A stretch of DNA of 64,000 nucleotides from the NCBI RefSeq assembly GCF_014647475.1, contig NZ_BMPG01000003.1:1-64000 (forward strand), given 5' to 3'. This DNA is from Halocalculus aciditolerans (GTDB lineage Archaea; Halobacteriota; Halobacteria; Halobacteriales; Halobacteriaceae). This document shows, one piece after another, positions 45,198 through 54,002 of this stretch. A program made the position numbers and the translations under genes. The notes under the pieces were generated by a model. That model saw only the letters and a program-made list of their open reading frames with translations. It was not told where the DNA came from and ran no database searches. The stretch's first letter is position 1. Each line of letters opens with the position of its first letter.

Positions 45198-45521
45198 CGG
45201 GAGTCACCCCCTGGGATGGTGTTGGCTATTCTTGTTTCAGTCATGGTTCGTTTGTTCATCATTCTCAACTCGGTAATTCGGGGTAATTCGCATCCACTTT
45301 TAAAACCTTGTACTGAACTACTCAGCGGCGATTATCTGCTCAATCTGAGACGCGTGCCTACGGGAGCGAAAACGGGCCTCTGGGTGAACTGACCCAGTGG
45401 CATGACTTCCTCATCGGCACCTCAATTGTGTGCGTAGGACCACCGACACCTGGCTGATGTCGATGAAACATTGAGAACCGATACACGCTGGGGTGATCTC
45501 TGTTGCAGTGGAGTTCTCACC

Positions 45522-45592
45522 CACAAACATCTTGGGACTCCCACGACACCAATATTCTGCGGTCAGTTTTAACCAAACATCTTGGAAATTCC
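45522..45592. repeat. Direct repeat pair
   Basis: CACAAACATCTTGGGACTCC (about 45522-45541) and CCAAACATCTTGGAAATTCC (about 45573-45592) share AAACATCTTGG and a CC end, 50 nt apart. They could be protein-binding sites of the neighbouring transposase-like protein or remnants of element ends. Confidence 0.45.
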
Positions 45593-45802
45593 GCGCAATC
45601 CAAACAAGGTAATTTAGTAAATCCGACGATTCTACTTCTGTCTTTACGAAACGTATTCGCTGGTGAGACGGCTTTAGACACCTATTGTCGCTCCATCTGT
45701 CAAATCCAATACTAGACAGACGGAATATGTTTTAGAGTGGGTTTCCGGTATAACCTATTGAGGAGCGGCTATTCGGCCTATTCAAAAAGAGTACTATTGT
45801 AG

Positions 45803-45835
45803 GTTGGAAAATCGGCCAGAGACAAAATTTCCAAC
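45803..45835. repeat. Inverted repeat upstream of the transposase-like gene
   Basis: GTTGGAAAAT (45803-45812) pairs with AATTTCCAAC (45826-45835), nine of ten positions. It lies 60 nt before the gene and mirrors a second hairpin found 35 nt after it. Confidence 0.55.
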
Positions 45836-45895
45836 GCGACTCAGTCTGAGGGCAATTCCTTATCCGTGACTGCAGACTAGTTCTATGCAGCACTC

Positions 45896-47890
45896 ATGCC
45901 CGACGGCACCCCAGTTTCGCACACCGATTATGAAAGACCCTCACAGGCACGTGGACGCGGTGAGTACTCTACTCTCATAACGTATGATGAGCATCGACAG
46001 AAAACTGGATTTGGATCGGTCGCATCTCGTTTCGACAGCGGCATTGAACTCACTCATCCCGCGCCGGACATTGAGGCACTTCGACAGACTACTCATCTAA
46101 CTGGTCAACTCCATCAGTACAACCGTGACCGATCAGATCGTGAGTGGCCCTACGCAAACGATGGCACGACGCTATACGATCTCACCGTTCTCGATGTTAT
46201 GGAGAAAGCGCTTGCTGTCGAGGATCTCTCGCCTGATTCTCTTGATGTTCCGACACGGAGATTCAAAGTTGTCTTTCTCAAGAACGCCCGTCAACCCGCG
46301 ACGCATAAAGGATTCTACGAATACATCCTTGATTCCGACCCTGTACTCACTGAACTCGGTTACTCTGGGGCGTCGGATCTGCCAGGATATGAAACGCTCC
46401 GTGTCGCCTCGGAAGACAAACTACCGAGCGAACTGAGCGATGTGGAGCAGAACGCGTTTGATGCGGCTGTCATTCGCGCGGTGTATGCCGTGTATCGAAA
46501 CGGGATTGCGGTTCCGGCAACAGTGGGCGACGCGTACGGATTCGAGGCAGTAACTCCACCATTGTCTGAGAGGTCGGTTCGTCGTACAGACAAGAAAACG
46601 GCGCTTCGGAATTGGGTTCGGTTACTGTTCGAGGAAACGACCCACCCACTCACGTTCCATCGGTCCCGACCCCGTACTGACTTTCAGCAGTACATAGGGG
46701 TCTTCGCTGCTTCTGCGCTATACGGCTGCGGTGTACAGGCCGTCGCGGACGTCGCGGACTACAACTACCCGCGAGACAACATCCCGAAGGGCAGCGGTAT
46801 TGGGAAGTACATTAGAAGCGACGCTCTCCCACTGAATGACCCTCAGGCTGCTTTAGCAAACACAGAGAATCAAACGATTACGGCACAGTTCGATGCAGTT
46901 CACCGTGCGACACTCCAACTTGCAGACAAACGCGGATTCTTCGCAGAACCACGCTCGTTAGCAGTTGATCTATACCGTATCGAATGGACCGGGGTCGAGA
47001 ACGATGTTACGATCAACCGGCCCCCGAAGTCAGAGAACGACACCCGCTCCGAATGGACGTATGCAGTTCTCGGGATTATTGACACAGAGGCTCGATTCAC
47101 ACTTGGCACGCGGTGGTTGCCGGATAAATCGAAGTACCCGAGTGCCGTCACTGAACTCACACCGGTTGTAGTCGATTTCGTTGACGTTGAAGCGTTGTAC
47201 GCCGACAGTGAGATGGTCTCAGGGGCATTGATCGATGCGTTCCGTAAGATCGCGGGCTCAAATTGGGCGGTACGTGCTCCGAACCACACCGTGATTAAGC
47301 AGCTGAAGAGCTTCACGCCCGAAAATCATACTGGGTACGTTCCAGCGGTAGCCTGGAAGACATCGCCGAAACCCGCTGCTGTTTCATACTCGTACGATAG
47401 CAGCAACCCTTCGCTCATTGAGTTCACTGCCCGGGACTTGAAACAAGCCGACCCGGGAGACATCGAAGACCAAACGAATATCTTCGACTTCACGGGGACT
47501 GAAGCGTCCGCAGAGGATCTCCCAGCAACACTTACGGAGCAGTTTGATGATCCTGCATCGCTGTCTGGGGTCGGTGATACTTCAACTCACGCCGCGTACT
47601 TGACTGACCGCTCGTTACCTGAACGTTCTGGCGGTGGAATTCACTTCCCGTACTATCAGCGCTGGGCGATTGAGGAGACAATGAATCAGATATCGAATGA
47701 TTTCATGCCCATGATCAACAGCAGCAACGAGAAACTTCGCCTCTACGGCGTGAATATCTCGATCCTCTTGCAAAACTGGCACACGCTTATCAACCGCGCC
47801 CCATCCCCGGAACTCGCGCTTCGACTCGACGTCACACATCAGGAACTACTGCGGGCCATTGAGGATGTCGCGTTCAGCGACCCTGCTTAG
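45896..47890 (+). CDS. IS4-like DDE transposase-related protein, 664 residues
   Basis: A long protein whose C-terminal half resembles IS4-type DDE transposases: first Asp in YAVLGIIDTEARF, second Asp in DVEALYADSEMVSGAL, and near residue 585 the Y-x2-R-x3-E motif YYQRWAIEETMNQI, followed by the helix KLRLYGVNISILLQNWHTLI. The Lys that ends the YREK motif appears as Ser. At 664 residues it is far longer than ordinary IS4 transposases, with an unassigned N-terminal 300 residues. It is flanked by hairpins at 45803 and 47925 and followed by a tyrosine recombinase. Either a large unusual transposase or a domesticated one. Confidence 0.65.
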   Translation: MPDGTPVSHTDYERPSQARGRGEYSTLITYDEHRQKTGFGSVASRFDSGIELTHPAPDIEALRQTTHLTGQLHQYNRDRSDREWPYANDGTTLYDLTVLDVMEKALAVEDLSPDSLDVPTRRFKVVFLKNARQPATHKGFYEYILDSDPVLTELGYSGASDLPGYETLRVASEDKLPSELSDVEQNAFDAAVIRAVYAVYRNGIAVPATVGDAYGFEAVTPPLSERSVRRTDKKTALRNWVRLLFEETTHPLTFHRSRPRTDFQQYIGVFAASALYGCGVQAVADVADYNYPRDNIPKGSGIGKYIRSDALPLNDPQAALANTENQTITAQFDAVHRATLQLADKRGFFAEPRSLAVDLYRIEWTGVENDVTINRPPKSENDTRSEWTYAVLGIIDTEARFTLGTRWLPDKSKYPSAVTELTPVVVDFVDVEALYADSEMVSGALIDAFRKIAGSNWAVRAPNHTVIKQLKSFTPENHTGYVPAVAWKTSPKPAAVSYSYDSSNPSLIEFTARDLKQADPGDIEDQTNIFDFTGTEASAEDLPATLTEQFDDPASLSGVGDTSTHAAYLTDRSLPERSGGGIHFPYYQRWAIEETMNQISNDFMPMINSSNEKLRLYGVNISILLQNWHTLINRAPSPELALRLDVTHQELLRAIEDVAFSDPA

Positions 47891-47924
47891 TACCTGTATG
47901 ACGACGGCGTTCTGACTGCCGCTC

Positions 47925-47956
47925 AACTTTGGAATCTTCTTGTAAACTCCAAAGTT
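47925..47956. repeat. Inverted repeat between transposase-like and recombinase genes
   Basis: AACTTTGGA (47925-47933) is perfectly complementary to TCCAAAGTT (47948-47956) with a 14-nt loop. It could be a terminator of the preceding gene, an element end or a recombinase-related site. Confidence 0.6.
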
Positions 47957-48001
47957 CAAAGGGGGTTGACCCACTATTGCTTATAAGAGAGGTACGTCAG
48001 A

Positions 48002-48619
48002 ATGAGTGACTACGCAAATTCCCAAGTTCGCGCGAAAGTATGGGTGGTCCCAGACCAAGTCGAGACACTCCGCTCGACTTGTTATGCTATCGGAGCCGAC
48101 TATCTGCAGCAACGCAACGAGGCCATCGTGACGACGATGTACGATACTGGACTCCGGGTCGGGGAACTCGTCCAGCTCAATGTCGAACTTCTTCGAAACA
48201 ATAACTCAGAACTCTACCTTCCAACGGAGATCCAGAAAGACTACCCGAACGAAAACTCACCACCACCTGTAACGCTTGAACTTGCGGAGGATACTGCACG
48301 ACTGCTCTCTGCGTATCTCACCAATCGTTGGAAAGACACGCCAGCACTCTTCCCCGCTCGCTCTTCTGATCGGATCTCCGAACAAGGTGTCCGAGATATG
48401 ATCCACAAAATTGCGAACGAAGCAGAGATTCGCCCATTCAAAATCGACGGGAGCAGAGGTACCCCTGACGACGTCACGCCACACGCACTGCGTCACGGTG
48501 TCGCCTACCGAATGATGAACACCGAAGATGGGCACACTCTCTACGATGTCCGCAATCGACTCCGTCACCGAAGTATCCAGACTACTGAACGAATCTACGA
48601 CCACATGCTGAAGGTGTAA
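48002..48619 (+). CDS. Catalytic-domain-only tyrosine recombinase
   Basis: A 205-residue XerC/D-like recombinase. Box I Arg in MYDTGLRVGELVQL, box II HALRHGVAYRM, then RLRHRSIQTTERIYDHM with the nucleophile Tyr. The N-terminal SAM-like core-binding domain is absent, so it may need a partner or act on simple sites. GCTTATAAG (47980-47988) is a TATA box 15-20 nt upstream. It follows the transposase-like gene, possibly as one mobile unit. Confidence 0.88.
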   Translation: MSDYANSQVRAKVWVVPDQVETLRSTCYAIGADYLQQRNEAIVTTMYDTGLRVGELVQLNVELLRNNNSELYLPTEIQKDYPNENSPPPVTLELAEDTARLLSAYLTNRWKDTPALFPARSSDRISEQGVRDMIHKIANEAEIRPFKIDGSRGTPDDVTPHALRHGVAYRMMNTEDGHTLYDVRNRLRHRSIQTTERIYDHMLKV

Positions 48620-48753
48620 CTACGACCCCGAACCTGATCTGCCGGTTCGGAACCGAGCTGCACGTTTCAACAGCCACCTGAAGCAGAAATAATTCAGCGT
48701 ACAACAGATATATGTCTCTTCGGGTGGTACGGGCCGGTGAGAGGGCCTCACGA

Positions 48754-49323
48754 ATGGACATCACGGACATCCCAGACGACGCGTACGCTGGCGACGAAGC
48801 ACCGCCAGACATCGAGGAACTGGAGTCGCCCGAATCGCTGCTCAAGGGCGGACCGATCCGCGAGCGACTTCTCGACGTCGTCACCGGACTTCGAACCCCC
48901 ACGAAGGTATCCGCCATCGCGGACCTCGCTGACTGCGATACCGAGACGGCCCGCGACTACCTGGAGTGGTTCGACGAGATGGGACTGGTCCACCGCCACG
49001 ATGGCCGCCCAGTCCGCTACGTGCGCAACGACGCGTACTTCCAGTGGCGACGCATCGACCGCATCCGCGAAGATTACTCTGAACAAGAGATCGTCGAGGC
49101 GCTTTCAGACGCCATCGACCAGATCGAGGACTACAGAGACCAATTCGACGCAGACGACCCCGGGGACGTCTCACTCATCGAAGCCAGCCAGGACATGCCC
49201 ACTGAAGACGCGTGGGCGGCGCTCTCCGAGTGGAAAACACTCGAACGCAGAGCGACCCTCCTCGATGCGGCGCGGCGCGACCACCCAACCGCTGGGAGCA
49301 CACCTGGCCACATCGATGCCTGA
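48754..49323 (+). CDS. Winged-helix regulator, haloarchaeal DUF7342-like
   Basis: A 189-residue acidic protein. RERLLDVVTGLRTPTKVSAI, then ADCDTETARDYLEWFDEMGLV and the wing HDGRPVRYVRND form a winged helix-turn-helix; a helical C terminus follows. The ATG at 48754 is chosen over one at 48712, which lies at the TATATATG box. Its end overlaps the start of the next gene by 8 nt. This pair recurs on haloarchaeal plasmids and islands, and the HTH protein may be the antitoxin or repressor; that is inference. Confidence 0.75.
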   Translation: MDITDIPDDAYAGDEAPPDIEELESPESLLKGGPIRERLLDVVTGLRTPTKVSAIADLADCDTETARDYLEWFDEMGLVHRHDGRPVRYVRNDAYFQWRRIDRIREDYSEQEIVEALSDAIDQIEDYRDQFDADDPGDVSLIEASQDMPTEDAWAALSEWKTLERRATLLDAARRDHPTAGSTPGHIDA

Positions 49324-49753
49324 CACCCCGGACGACCCGTCCGGTACGGGCCCTATCGATGCGGAGCTTCTCGACCGAATTGCCGCGCACCTCACTCGAA
49401 GCGCTCGCTTCAACGATATCCAAGCACGCCCCCCGTATGCGCCGAATTCTGTCGTTGCGGACTACGACCTCGGGTATTTCCCTGGCGGCGTGACGCGCGC
49501 GTATCTTCGGCTCCGATGGTTCGAGACAGACGACTTCAGCATCCACTACTCCGAGCAATACCAGACGGGCGCGTCGTGGGAGTGCCGTTGGGATCGTCAT
49601 CCGAACGACCACAACACCCGCGAACACTTCCACCCACCACCGGATGCAGTGACACCTGGCGACGACGCGGACTACCCCTCTGAGTGGCGGGACATACTCG
49701 CCACCGTCCTCACCCGTCTCGACGAACGGATCGAAGCGTTTTGGGACGAGTAA
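49316..49753 (+). CDS. Partner of the winged-helix protein, toxin-like or unknown
   Basis: A 145-residue protein. The segment YSEQYQTGASWECRWDRHPNDHN followed by REHFHPPPDA has many His, Trp and Arg that could form an active site. The ATG at 49316 overlaps the upstream gene by 8 nt, so the two are co-translated. The pairing of an HTH protein with a small polar partner suggests a toxin-antitoxin-like module. No catalytic family could be named. Confidence 0.65.
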   Translation: MPDTPDDPSGTGPIDAELLDRIAAHLTRSARFNDIQARPPYAPNSVVADYDLGYFPGGVTRAYLRLRWFETDDFSIHYSEQYQTGASWECRWDRHPNDHNTREHFHPPPDAVTPGDDADYPSEWRDILATVLTRLDERIEAFWDE

Positions 49754-49860
49754 CGGCCCAGCACAGCCGGTTAGTGTGTGGTTCTACGGAACACTGCCTG
49801 GCCGAATACGACTCGGATCAGGGAAACTGATTACTGGTATCCTGCTGTACCGACGTATCG

Positions 49861-50241
49861 ATGCCCCAGATATTCGATTTCTACTGTTCGAATCCGGACT
49901 GTGGGTTCGAGATGCCGTCCGGCTGGGGGTACTACATGTACGCGGTTGCGGACGACGGCGAACGCGTCCACTGCCCACATCCCGGTGAGATGAGGCGAGC
50001 GCGAGAAGTGATTGGCGAGGACGCCTCCCAGAAGGAGATTGACCGTCGCACCGGATTCAATACGCAGTGCTTCTGTATCCACTGTGCAACGCAGGTAGAC
50101 TTGGACTTGGATCGGGATGAGAAAGCGTGCCCGGAGTGCCAGTCGAACGCGGTCAAAACCATTGATGAACTCGTCGACGAGCAATGCCCGGTCTGTGAAG
50201 ATGAAACGGTCGTCGCCGAAGACACCGGCGCGATAGCATAG
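49861..50241 (+). CDS. Multi-zinc-ribbon protein
   Basis: A 126-residue protein with four Cys pairs: FYCSNPDCGFEMPSGWG, CFCIHCATQ, KACPECQSN and EQCPVCEDE, so two zinc ribbons are likely. The N-terminal part matches small haloarchaeal zinc proteins. Role unknown; protein or nucleic-acid binding is possible. Independent gene with its own upstream region. Confidence 0.7.
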   Translation: MPQIFDFYCSNPDCGFEMPSGWGYYMYAVADDGERVHCPHPGEMRRAREVIGEDASQKEIDRRTGFNTQCFCIHCATQVDLDLDRDEKACPECQSNAVKTIDELVDEQCPVCEDETVVAEDTGAIA

Positions 50242-50292
50242 CTGTCGAGCCGTGATTAACTAGTCCAGCGCAGCAATCCGAACAGAGAAACG

Positions 50293-50562
50293 ATGAGAGT
50301 CACCGGCAACACAATCTACGAACACGACGAACACGGGGAAGTGCTCGTCATCGACGTTCACCACGTCTTCGACGAGTACGACCTCGAAACCGGACGCGGG
50401 GAACTTCATTCGCGCGTCGTTCGATACGCCCCGAGCTGGGACGACTACGGACCGATGCCGGGAAGCATCCAAGTAACATCAACGGCCGACTTCCGAGAGC
50501 AGTTAGGTGAACAAGTCAGAACATTCGAACCGCTCGAACCGCAGGCTGAAACAGACGAGTAG
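50293..50562 (+). CDS. Small hypothetical protein
   Basis: An 89-residue protein with a beta-rich pattern (VTGNTIYEHDEHGEVLVIDVHHVFDEY, GELHSRVVRYAPSWDDYG). No family recognised and no Cys. It precedes the HNH endonuclease by 50 nt and may be transcribed with it. Confidence 0.55.
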   Translation: MRVTGNTIYEHDEHGEVLVIDVHHVFDEYDLETGRGELHSRVVRYAPSWDDYGPMPGSIQVTSTADFREQLGEQVRTFEPLEPQAETDE

Positions 50563-50612
50563 CGCGTATCACGCAGGCATTTATTGACTGACAGACGTAA
50601 TGACGGAGTATC

Positions 50613-51656
50613 ATGCAACACGGGTTTCGGGTTGGGCAACAATACCGCGACACCGGGAGCTACCGGAACCCGGACGACCAGTTCCTCCGGTGGATTCGCG
50701 GCCCGCTCGACAGCGGCATCAAGAACACCGGCGGTATCCGCGACCTTGGCGCCGACCGCTCCGACACACCCGCGGCGCTCGTCCTCGTCTCCAACGACAG
50801 CGGGATCTCCCAGCACGACGACCCGTGGGAGGACACGCTCGCCGTCAACGCCGGCTACGTGAGTTACTGGGGCGACGCGAAGGCCGACAACCCCTACGAC
50901 GAGTCCGCGCAGAACCGGAAGATCAAGCACGCCTTCGACGACGCGGCGGCCGGTCGCCGCGAGGACGTCCCGCCCGTGCTCGTCTTCCGGAAGCCGGAGT
51001 CCGGCGTCGTCGAGTTCTGCGGGCTCTGCGTCCCCGACCACCTCGAAGTCCGCGCGTACCGCGCCGACGACGGTACCCAGATCCCGAACTACCGGTTCCA
51101 CTTCTCGATCCTCAATACGGAGGCTGTCCCGGTCACGTGGTTGCACGAGCGCGCCCGGCAGAACGACGACAGCGCGGCCCCGGACGTCTGGCAGCAGTGG
51201 GTCCAGACCGGCGAACTCGCGCAGTGGCCGACCGGCGAGCCCCTCGACGCACAGGGACGGATTCGTCGGTACGAGACGGCCGAGACCGTCGTGAGCGACG
51301 CCTTTCGAGAGGCGACGTTCGAACGCTACGGGCACGCGTGCACGATTACGGGCATCCACGACGACTCACTCCTCGACCTCGCGCACGTCCTCCCGCGCAG
51401 TCAGCGCCCAGACCTCGCAGAACACCCCGAGAACGTCTTCGTCCTGAACGCGCTGCACCATCGGGCGTTCGACGCCGCGCTCTTCACCATCGACAGCGAC
51501 TACCGCGTCCGCACCAGCCCGTCCTTCGACCCCGCCCACCCGTTCCTCCGCGAGACCATCGTCGAACGCGAGGGCGAACGGATCGCGCTCCCACCCGACG
51601 CGCGCGTTCGAGACGCGTTCCTCGACGAACTCAACGCCGGCCTGTCTTGGCTCTAG
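50613..51656 (+). CDS. HNH restriction-type endonuclease
   Basis: A 347-residue protein with an N-terminal sensor-like domain (about residues 1-210, GFRVGQQYRDTG, GYVSYWGDAK) and a C-terminal HNH nuclease: ATFERYGHACTITGIHDDSL, LDLAHVLPRSQRPDL with the first His, PENVFVLNALHHRAFDAALF with Asn and the second His. This layout is shared with modification-dependent restriction enzymes and is probably a defence protein against modified or foreign DNA. A fragment of a second copy's 3' end is found at 53575-53650. GC-rich codon use like the chromosome. Confidence 0.82.
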   Translation: MQHGFRVGQQYRDTGSYRNPDDQFLRWIRGPLDSGIKNTGGIRDLGADRSDTPAALVLVSNDSGISQHDDPWEDTLAVNAGYVSYWGDAKADNPYDESAQNRKIKHAFDDAAAGRREDVPPVLVFRKPESGVVEFCGLCVPDHLEVRAYRADDGTQIPNYRFHFSILNTEAVPVTWLHERARQNDDSAAPDVWQQWVQTGELAQWPTGEPLDAQGRIRRYETAETVVSDAFREATFERYGHACTITGIHDDSLLDLAHVLPRSQRPDLAEHPENVFVLNALHHRAFDAALFTIDSDYRVRTSPSFDPAHPFLRETIVEREGERIALPPDARVRDAFLDELNAGLSWL

Positions 51657-51680
51657 GATCGACGCCCGTGGAGGGGAAGG

Positions 51681-52190
51681 CTACTCACGTGGGTCTGATC
51701 TGGTCTCGAAGAGTCGCTGCGCGTACCGGTAGATGGGGGCACCGAGCCAGTCGCGCTGGTCGGCAATCGTTTCGAGTGCGTCCGCGGCCACGTCCTCGCG
51801 CAAGACGTCGCGCTCGACGAGCGCGCGGAGAACGACCGGGGAGAGCGCGACGTCAGCCGTGACGAGCTGCTGGAGCTCAGGCAGTGCACGGAAGTCGTCC
51901 GTGACGAGGAACGCGGCGTCGCGCTCGCGGACCGTCCCGATGCAACTCGCCTCACCGGCGTCGATCTGACTCGTCTCCGGCCCGTGCTCGTCCGGGTCGA
52001 TGACCGTGTACTGGTCACGGAGGCCGAGCGTCGTGGTGGCTCCCTGTGCGTGGACGTCGTCGTAGTCGGCGGTCGTATCGAGCTCGTCGAGAACGGTCGC
52101 GGTCGTCAACACGTCGAACGCCTCGCAGGCCGGTTCGAGCGCGTCGCCGATGGCGAGAGAGATGAACGCGCTCGTGTCGAGAACGATCAT
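51681..52190 (-). CDS. PIN-domain toxin (VapC-like)
   Basis: A 169-residue PIN RNase. MIVLDTSAFISLA carries the first Asp, AGEASCIGTVRERDAAFLVTDDFRAL the Glu and the later Asp residues. Its start overlaps the stop of the upstream antitoxin gene by 4 nt, the normal VapBC order. It should cleave RNA, typically tRNA, when free of antitoxin. Slightly longer than most VapC proteins. Confidence 0.88.
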   Translation of the reverse strand: MIVLDTSAFISLAIGDALEPACEAFDVLTTATVLDELDTTADYDDVHAQGATTTLGLRDQYTVIDPDEHGPETSQIDAGEASCIGTVRERDAAFLVTDDFRALPELQQLVTADVALSPVVLRALVERDVLREDVAADALETIADQRDWLGAPIYRYAQRLFETRSDPRE

Positions 52191-52492
52191 TCGTCGGCAG
52201 CGAGTTTCGATGCGAGCTCGTCACCGCGGTCAAGGACGTCCCTGGACGCGCGGACGGCTTCGGCGTCTTGGCGACCGACGACGTCGGCGAGGGCGTCGAA
52301 GCTGATCTCGTCGTCGAGGTAGAGTTCCACGACGGCTTCCCGGAACCGGTCGTCGGATTCCTTCTCCGCGAGGTACTCGCGGAGCGCTTCGATGAGCACG
52401 TCCGTTCGGTTTTTCTGCGTGACCTCCGCCGCGACGTCCGCCTGTGTGAGGAGCTCTTCGGGGATCCGGAAGTTCACGCGCTTCGTGCTCAT
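52187..52492 (-). CDS. Ribbon-helix-helix antitoxin (VapB-like)
   Basis: A 101-residue protein. KRVNFRIPEELLTQADVAAE is a ribbon-helix-helix strand and helix, with the second helix NRTDVLIEALREYL. The acidic C terminus (FDALADVVGRQDAE) would bind and block the PIN toxin. Probably autorepressed by the toxin-antitoxin complex at the palindrome just upstream. Confidence 0.87.
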   Translation of the reverse strand: MSTKRVNFRIPEELLTQADVAAEVTQKNRTDVLIEALREYLAEKESDDRFREAVVELYLDDEISFDALADVVGRQDAEAVRASRDVLDRGDELASKLAADE

Positions 52493-52496
52493 GATC

Positions 52497-52520
52497 GTAT
52501 GTACGTTGTACGTACGTTCG
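52497..52520. promoter_or_regulatory. Probable VapBC operator
   Basis: GTACGTTGTACGTAC (52501-52515) is palindromic and extended by further GTAC/ACGT repeats on both sides. It lies 9-28 nt upstream of the antitoxin start, over the region where TATA box or start site should be, as expected for autorepression. Confidence 0.65.
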
Positions 52521-52798
52521 CAAAAGCGTGGTGGTCACGACGATTGGACACACGTTGCGTAGCGCGTAGAGCCTCAGGTTGTCCGTCTCCCAGTTGCAGA
52601 GTGGAACGCCGGCAGACGGGTATCTGAATGACACGTCCTCCCGTGCTCGGTACACGAACGTGCCTCAGCGTCCCCGCTCATCGGGCCACTTCGAGTACGC
52701 GAAGTCCAAAAAACGCGGCTCTGACACGCGAAGTCGCCGAATCCGCATAGAACAATCGCCCTCGATTATACTCCCCCGGAACATGGGGTCTGACAGCT

Positions 52799-52996
52799 AT
52801 GTCGGATGAACTTGGCGAGGCGATTGGAGCGATCCTCGGGCTCGGGCTCGGTGGCGTCCTCCTCCTCAAGATGGCGACGCAACTCAACAGTACCGGGCCG
52901 GTGAACTTCACGTTCTGGGGGAGTATCTTTCTTCTAGGAGCAGTACTGGGAGCCGTATTATTGGTGTACGGTCTTATCGGTTCAGTAACGCGGTGA
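52799..52996 (+). CDS. Small two-helix membrane protein
   Basis: A 65-residue protein with two hydrophobic segments (AIGAILGLGLGGVLLL and FWGSIFLLGAVLGAVLLVYGLI). It lies 10 nt before the HTH-membrane gene on the same strand, so the two are likely co-transcribed. Function unknown. Confidence 0.6.
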   Translation: MSDELGEAIGAILGLGLGGVLLLKMATQLNSTGPVNFTFWGSIFLLGAVLGAVLLVYGLIGSVTR

Positions 52997-53006
52997 ACTA
53001 GAGAGA

Positions 53007-53543
53007 ATGTCCCTTATAGACCGACTCGACAAGAGCGACGACGATTCACTCCCGGACGAGGCGATTCTGAACGTGATGCGTCGCGGGGACGAGAAGGTCC
53101 TCACGACCGCAGAAATAGCCCGTGAACTCCCCATCACACAGGATTGGACCGGGAAACGGCTCAATAAGCTTGAAACCAACGGACGGGTTCACTCGAAGTC
53201 TGCGGGGCAGGGAAGGGTATGGTGGCTAGACGAGGCCGAACCGGCCTCTCACGTGGCGGAGCATATCGGCGACCTCATGTGGTACGCTTCGACCGCCGAC
53301 CAGTCCGCGGGAAACATCTGGATTATGAGCGTGGGAATGTTCATCGTCTCCGGACTCCTTCTCATCCCGATCCTCCTGCTCGGCCTCTTTCCGGCCCTTT
53401 CAGCGATTCCCTTCACTACGACTGATTTCGCCACGGGTGCGATGCTCGGAGCCGTTGGTGGCGCGCTCTTCCTGATCGGGGGAAGTATCCTCAAACTAGC
53501 GTCCCTCTGGCTCACGCGGCGATACACGACTGTGTTGGAGTGA
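53007..53543 (+). CDS. Winged-helix protein with membrane anchor
   Basis: A 178-residue protein. Residues 15-75 form a winged helix (AILNVMRRGDEKVLTTAEIA, TQDWTGKRLNKLETNGRV, GRVWWLDEAE), and two membrane helices follow (IWIMSVGMFIVSGLLLIPI and GAMLGAVGGALFLIGGSIL). A membrane-tethered regulator of this kind is frequent in haloarchaea. It pairs with the preceding two-helix protein. Confidence 0.72.
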   Translation: MSLIDRLDKSDDDSLPDEAILNVMRRGDEKVLTTAEIARELPITQDWTGKRLNKLETNGRVHSKSAGQGRVWWLDEAEPASHVAEHIGDLMWYASTADQSAGNIWIMSVGMFIVSGLLLIPILLLGLFPALSAIPFTTTDFATGAMLGAVGGALFLIGGSILKLASLWLTRRYTTVLE

Positions 53544-53574
53544 GTGTCAACGGGATCGCAGTCCTATCGTATCT

Positions 53575-53650
53575 AGTCGCGCTCCCAGCCGATACGCGCG
53601 TCCGGGATGCGTGCCTCGACGAACTAAACGCCGGCCTCTCGCGGCTGTGA
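53575..53650 (+). pseudogene. 3' remnant of an HNH endonuclease gene
   Basis: The last 23 or so codons read ALPADTRVRDACLDELNAGL and end SRL plus stop. They are nearly identical to the C terminus of the HNH endonuclease at 50613-51656 (ALPPDARVRDAFLDELNAGL). The rest of the copy is missing, so a second gene was lost or a segment duplicated. Confidence 0.8.
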
Positions 53651-53718
53651 CAGACCGTCAAGTTCTAAGAGTGCACGTCGGCCAAATCATTATACTCGAA
53701 TCTAGCGAACTGTGCTAC

Positions 53719-53931
53719 ATGAGCGTGAACGATGACGCGGCGGTTCGAGGCGTCGTACCGACCATAACCGGAGTAGTGACTGCGCTCGTGGCGATCCTCT
53801 GGCTATTCGGCACGGGCGGTCTCAGCGACTACTCGATCAGCGCCACGCTCATGCTCTACGTCGCCGTCGCAGCAGTAGTCACTGCCATCGGAATCGGAAC
53901 CGAACAAGTCACTGAATGGTTGTCGATTTAA
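53719..53931 (+). CDS. Small two-helix membrane protein
   Basis: A 70-residue protein with hydrophobic segments VVPTITGVVTALVAILWLFG and ISATLMLYVAVAAVVTAIGIG. The ATG at 53719 follows TTATACTCG (about 53691-53699) by some 25 nt, supporting a leaderless start. No family. Confidence 0.55.
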   Translation: MSVNDDAAVRGVVPTITGVVTALVAILWLFGTGGLSDYSISATLMLYVAVAAVVTAIGIGTEQVTEWLSI

Positions 53932-54002
53932 CGACCCTCTGGCACGACAAAGCACTTAGCGGGTCAGCCTGTCGACGCGAGATAGACGAGGTCGTGACGA
54001 GT

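Larger units (their letters stand above)
45198..45895. other. AT-rich non-coding stretch with repeats
   Basis: About 700 bases without a credible gene. It contains the doubled motif GGTAATTC at 45271-45290, CACTTTTAAAACC (TATA-like, about 45295), two copies of AAACATCTTGG at 45525 and 45575, and a strong inverted repeat at 45803-45835 just before the transposase-like gene. It may be the end region of a mobile element. Confidence 0.5.
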
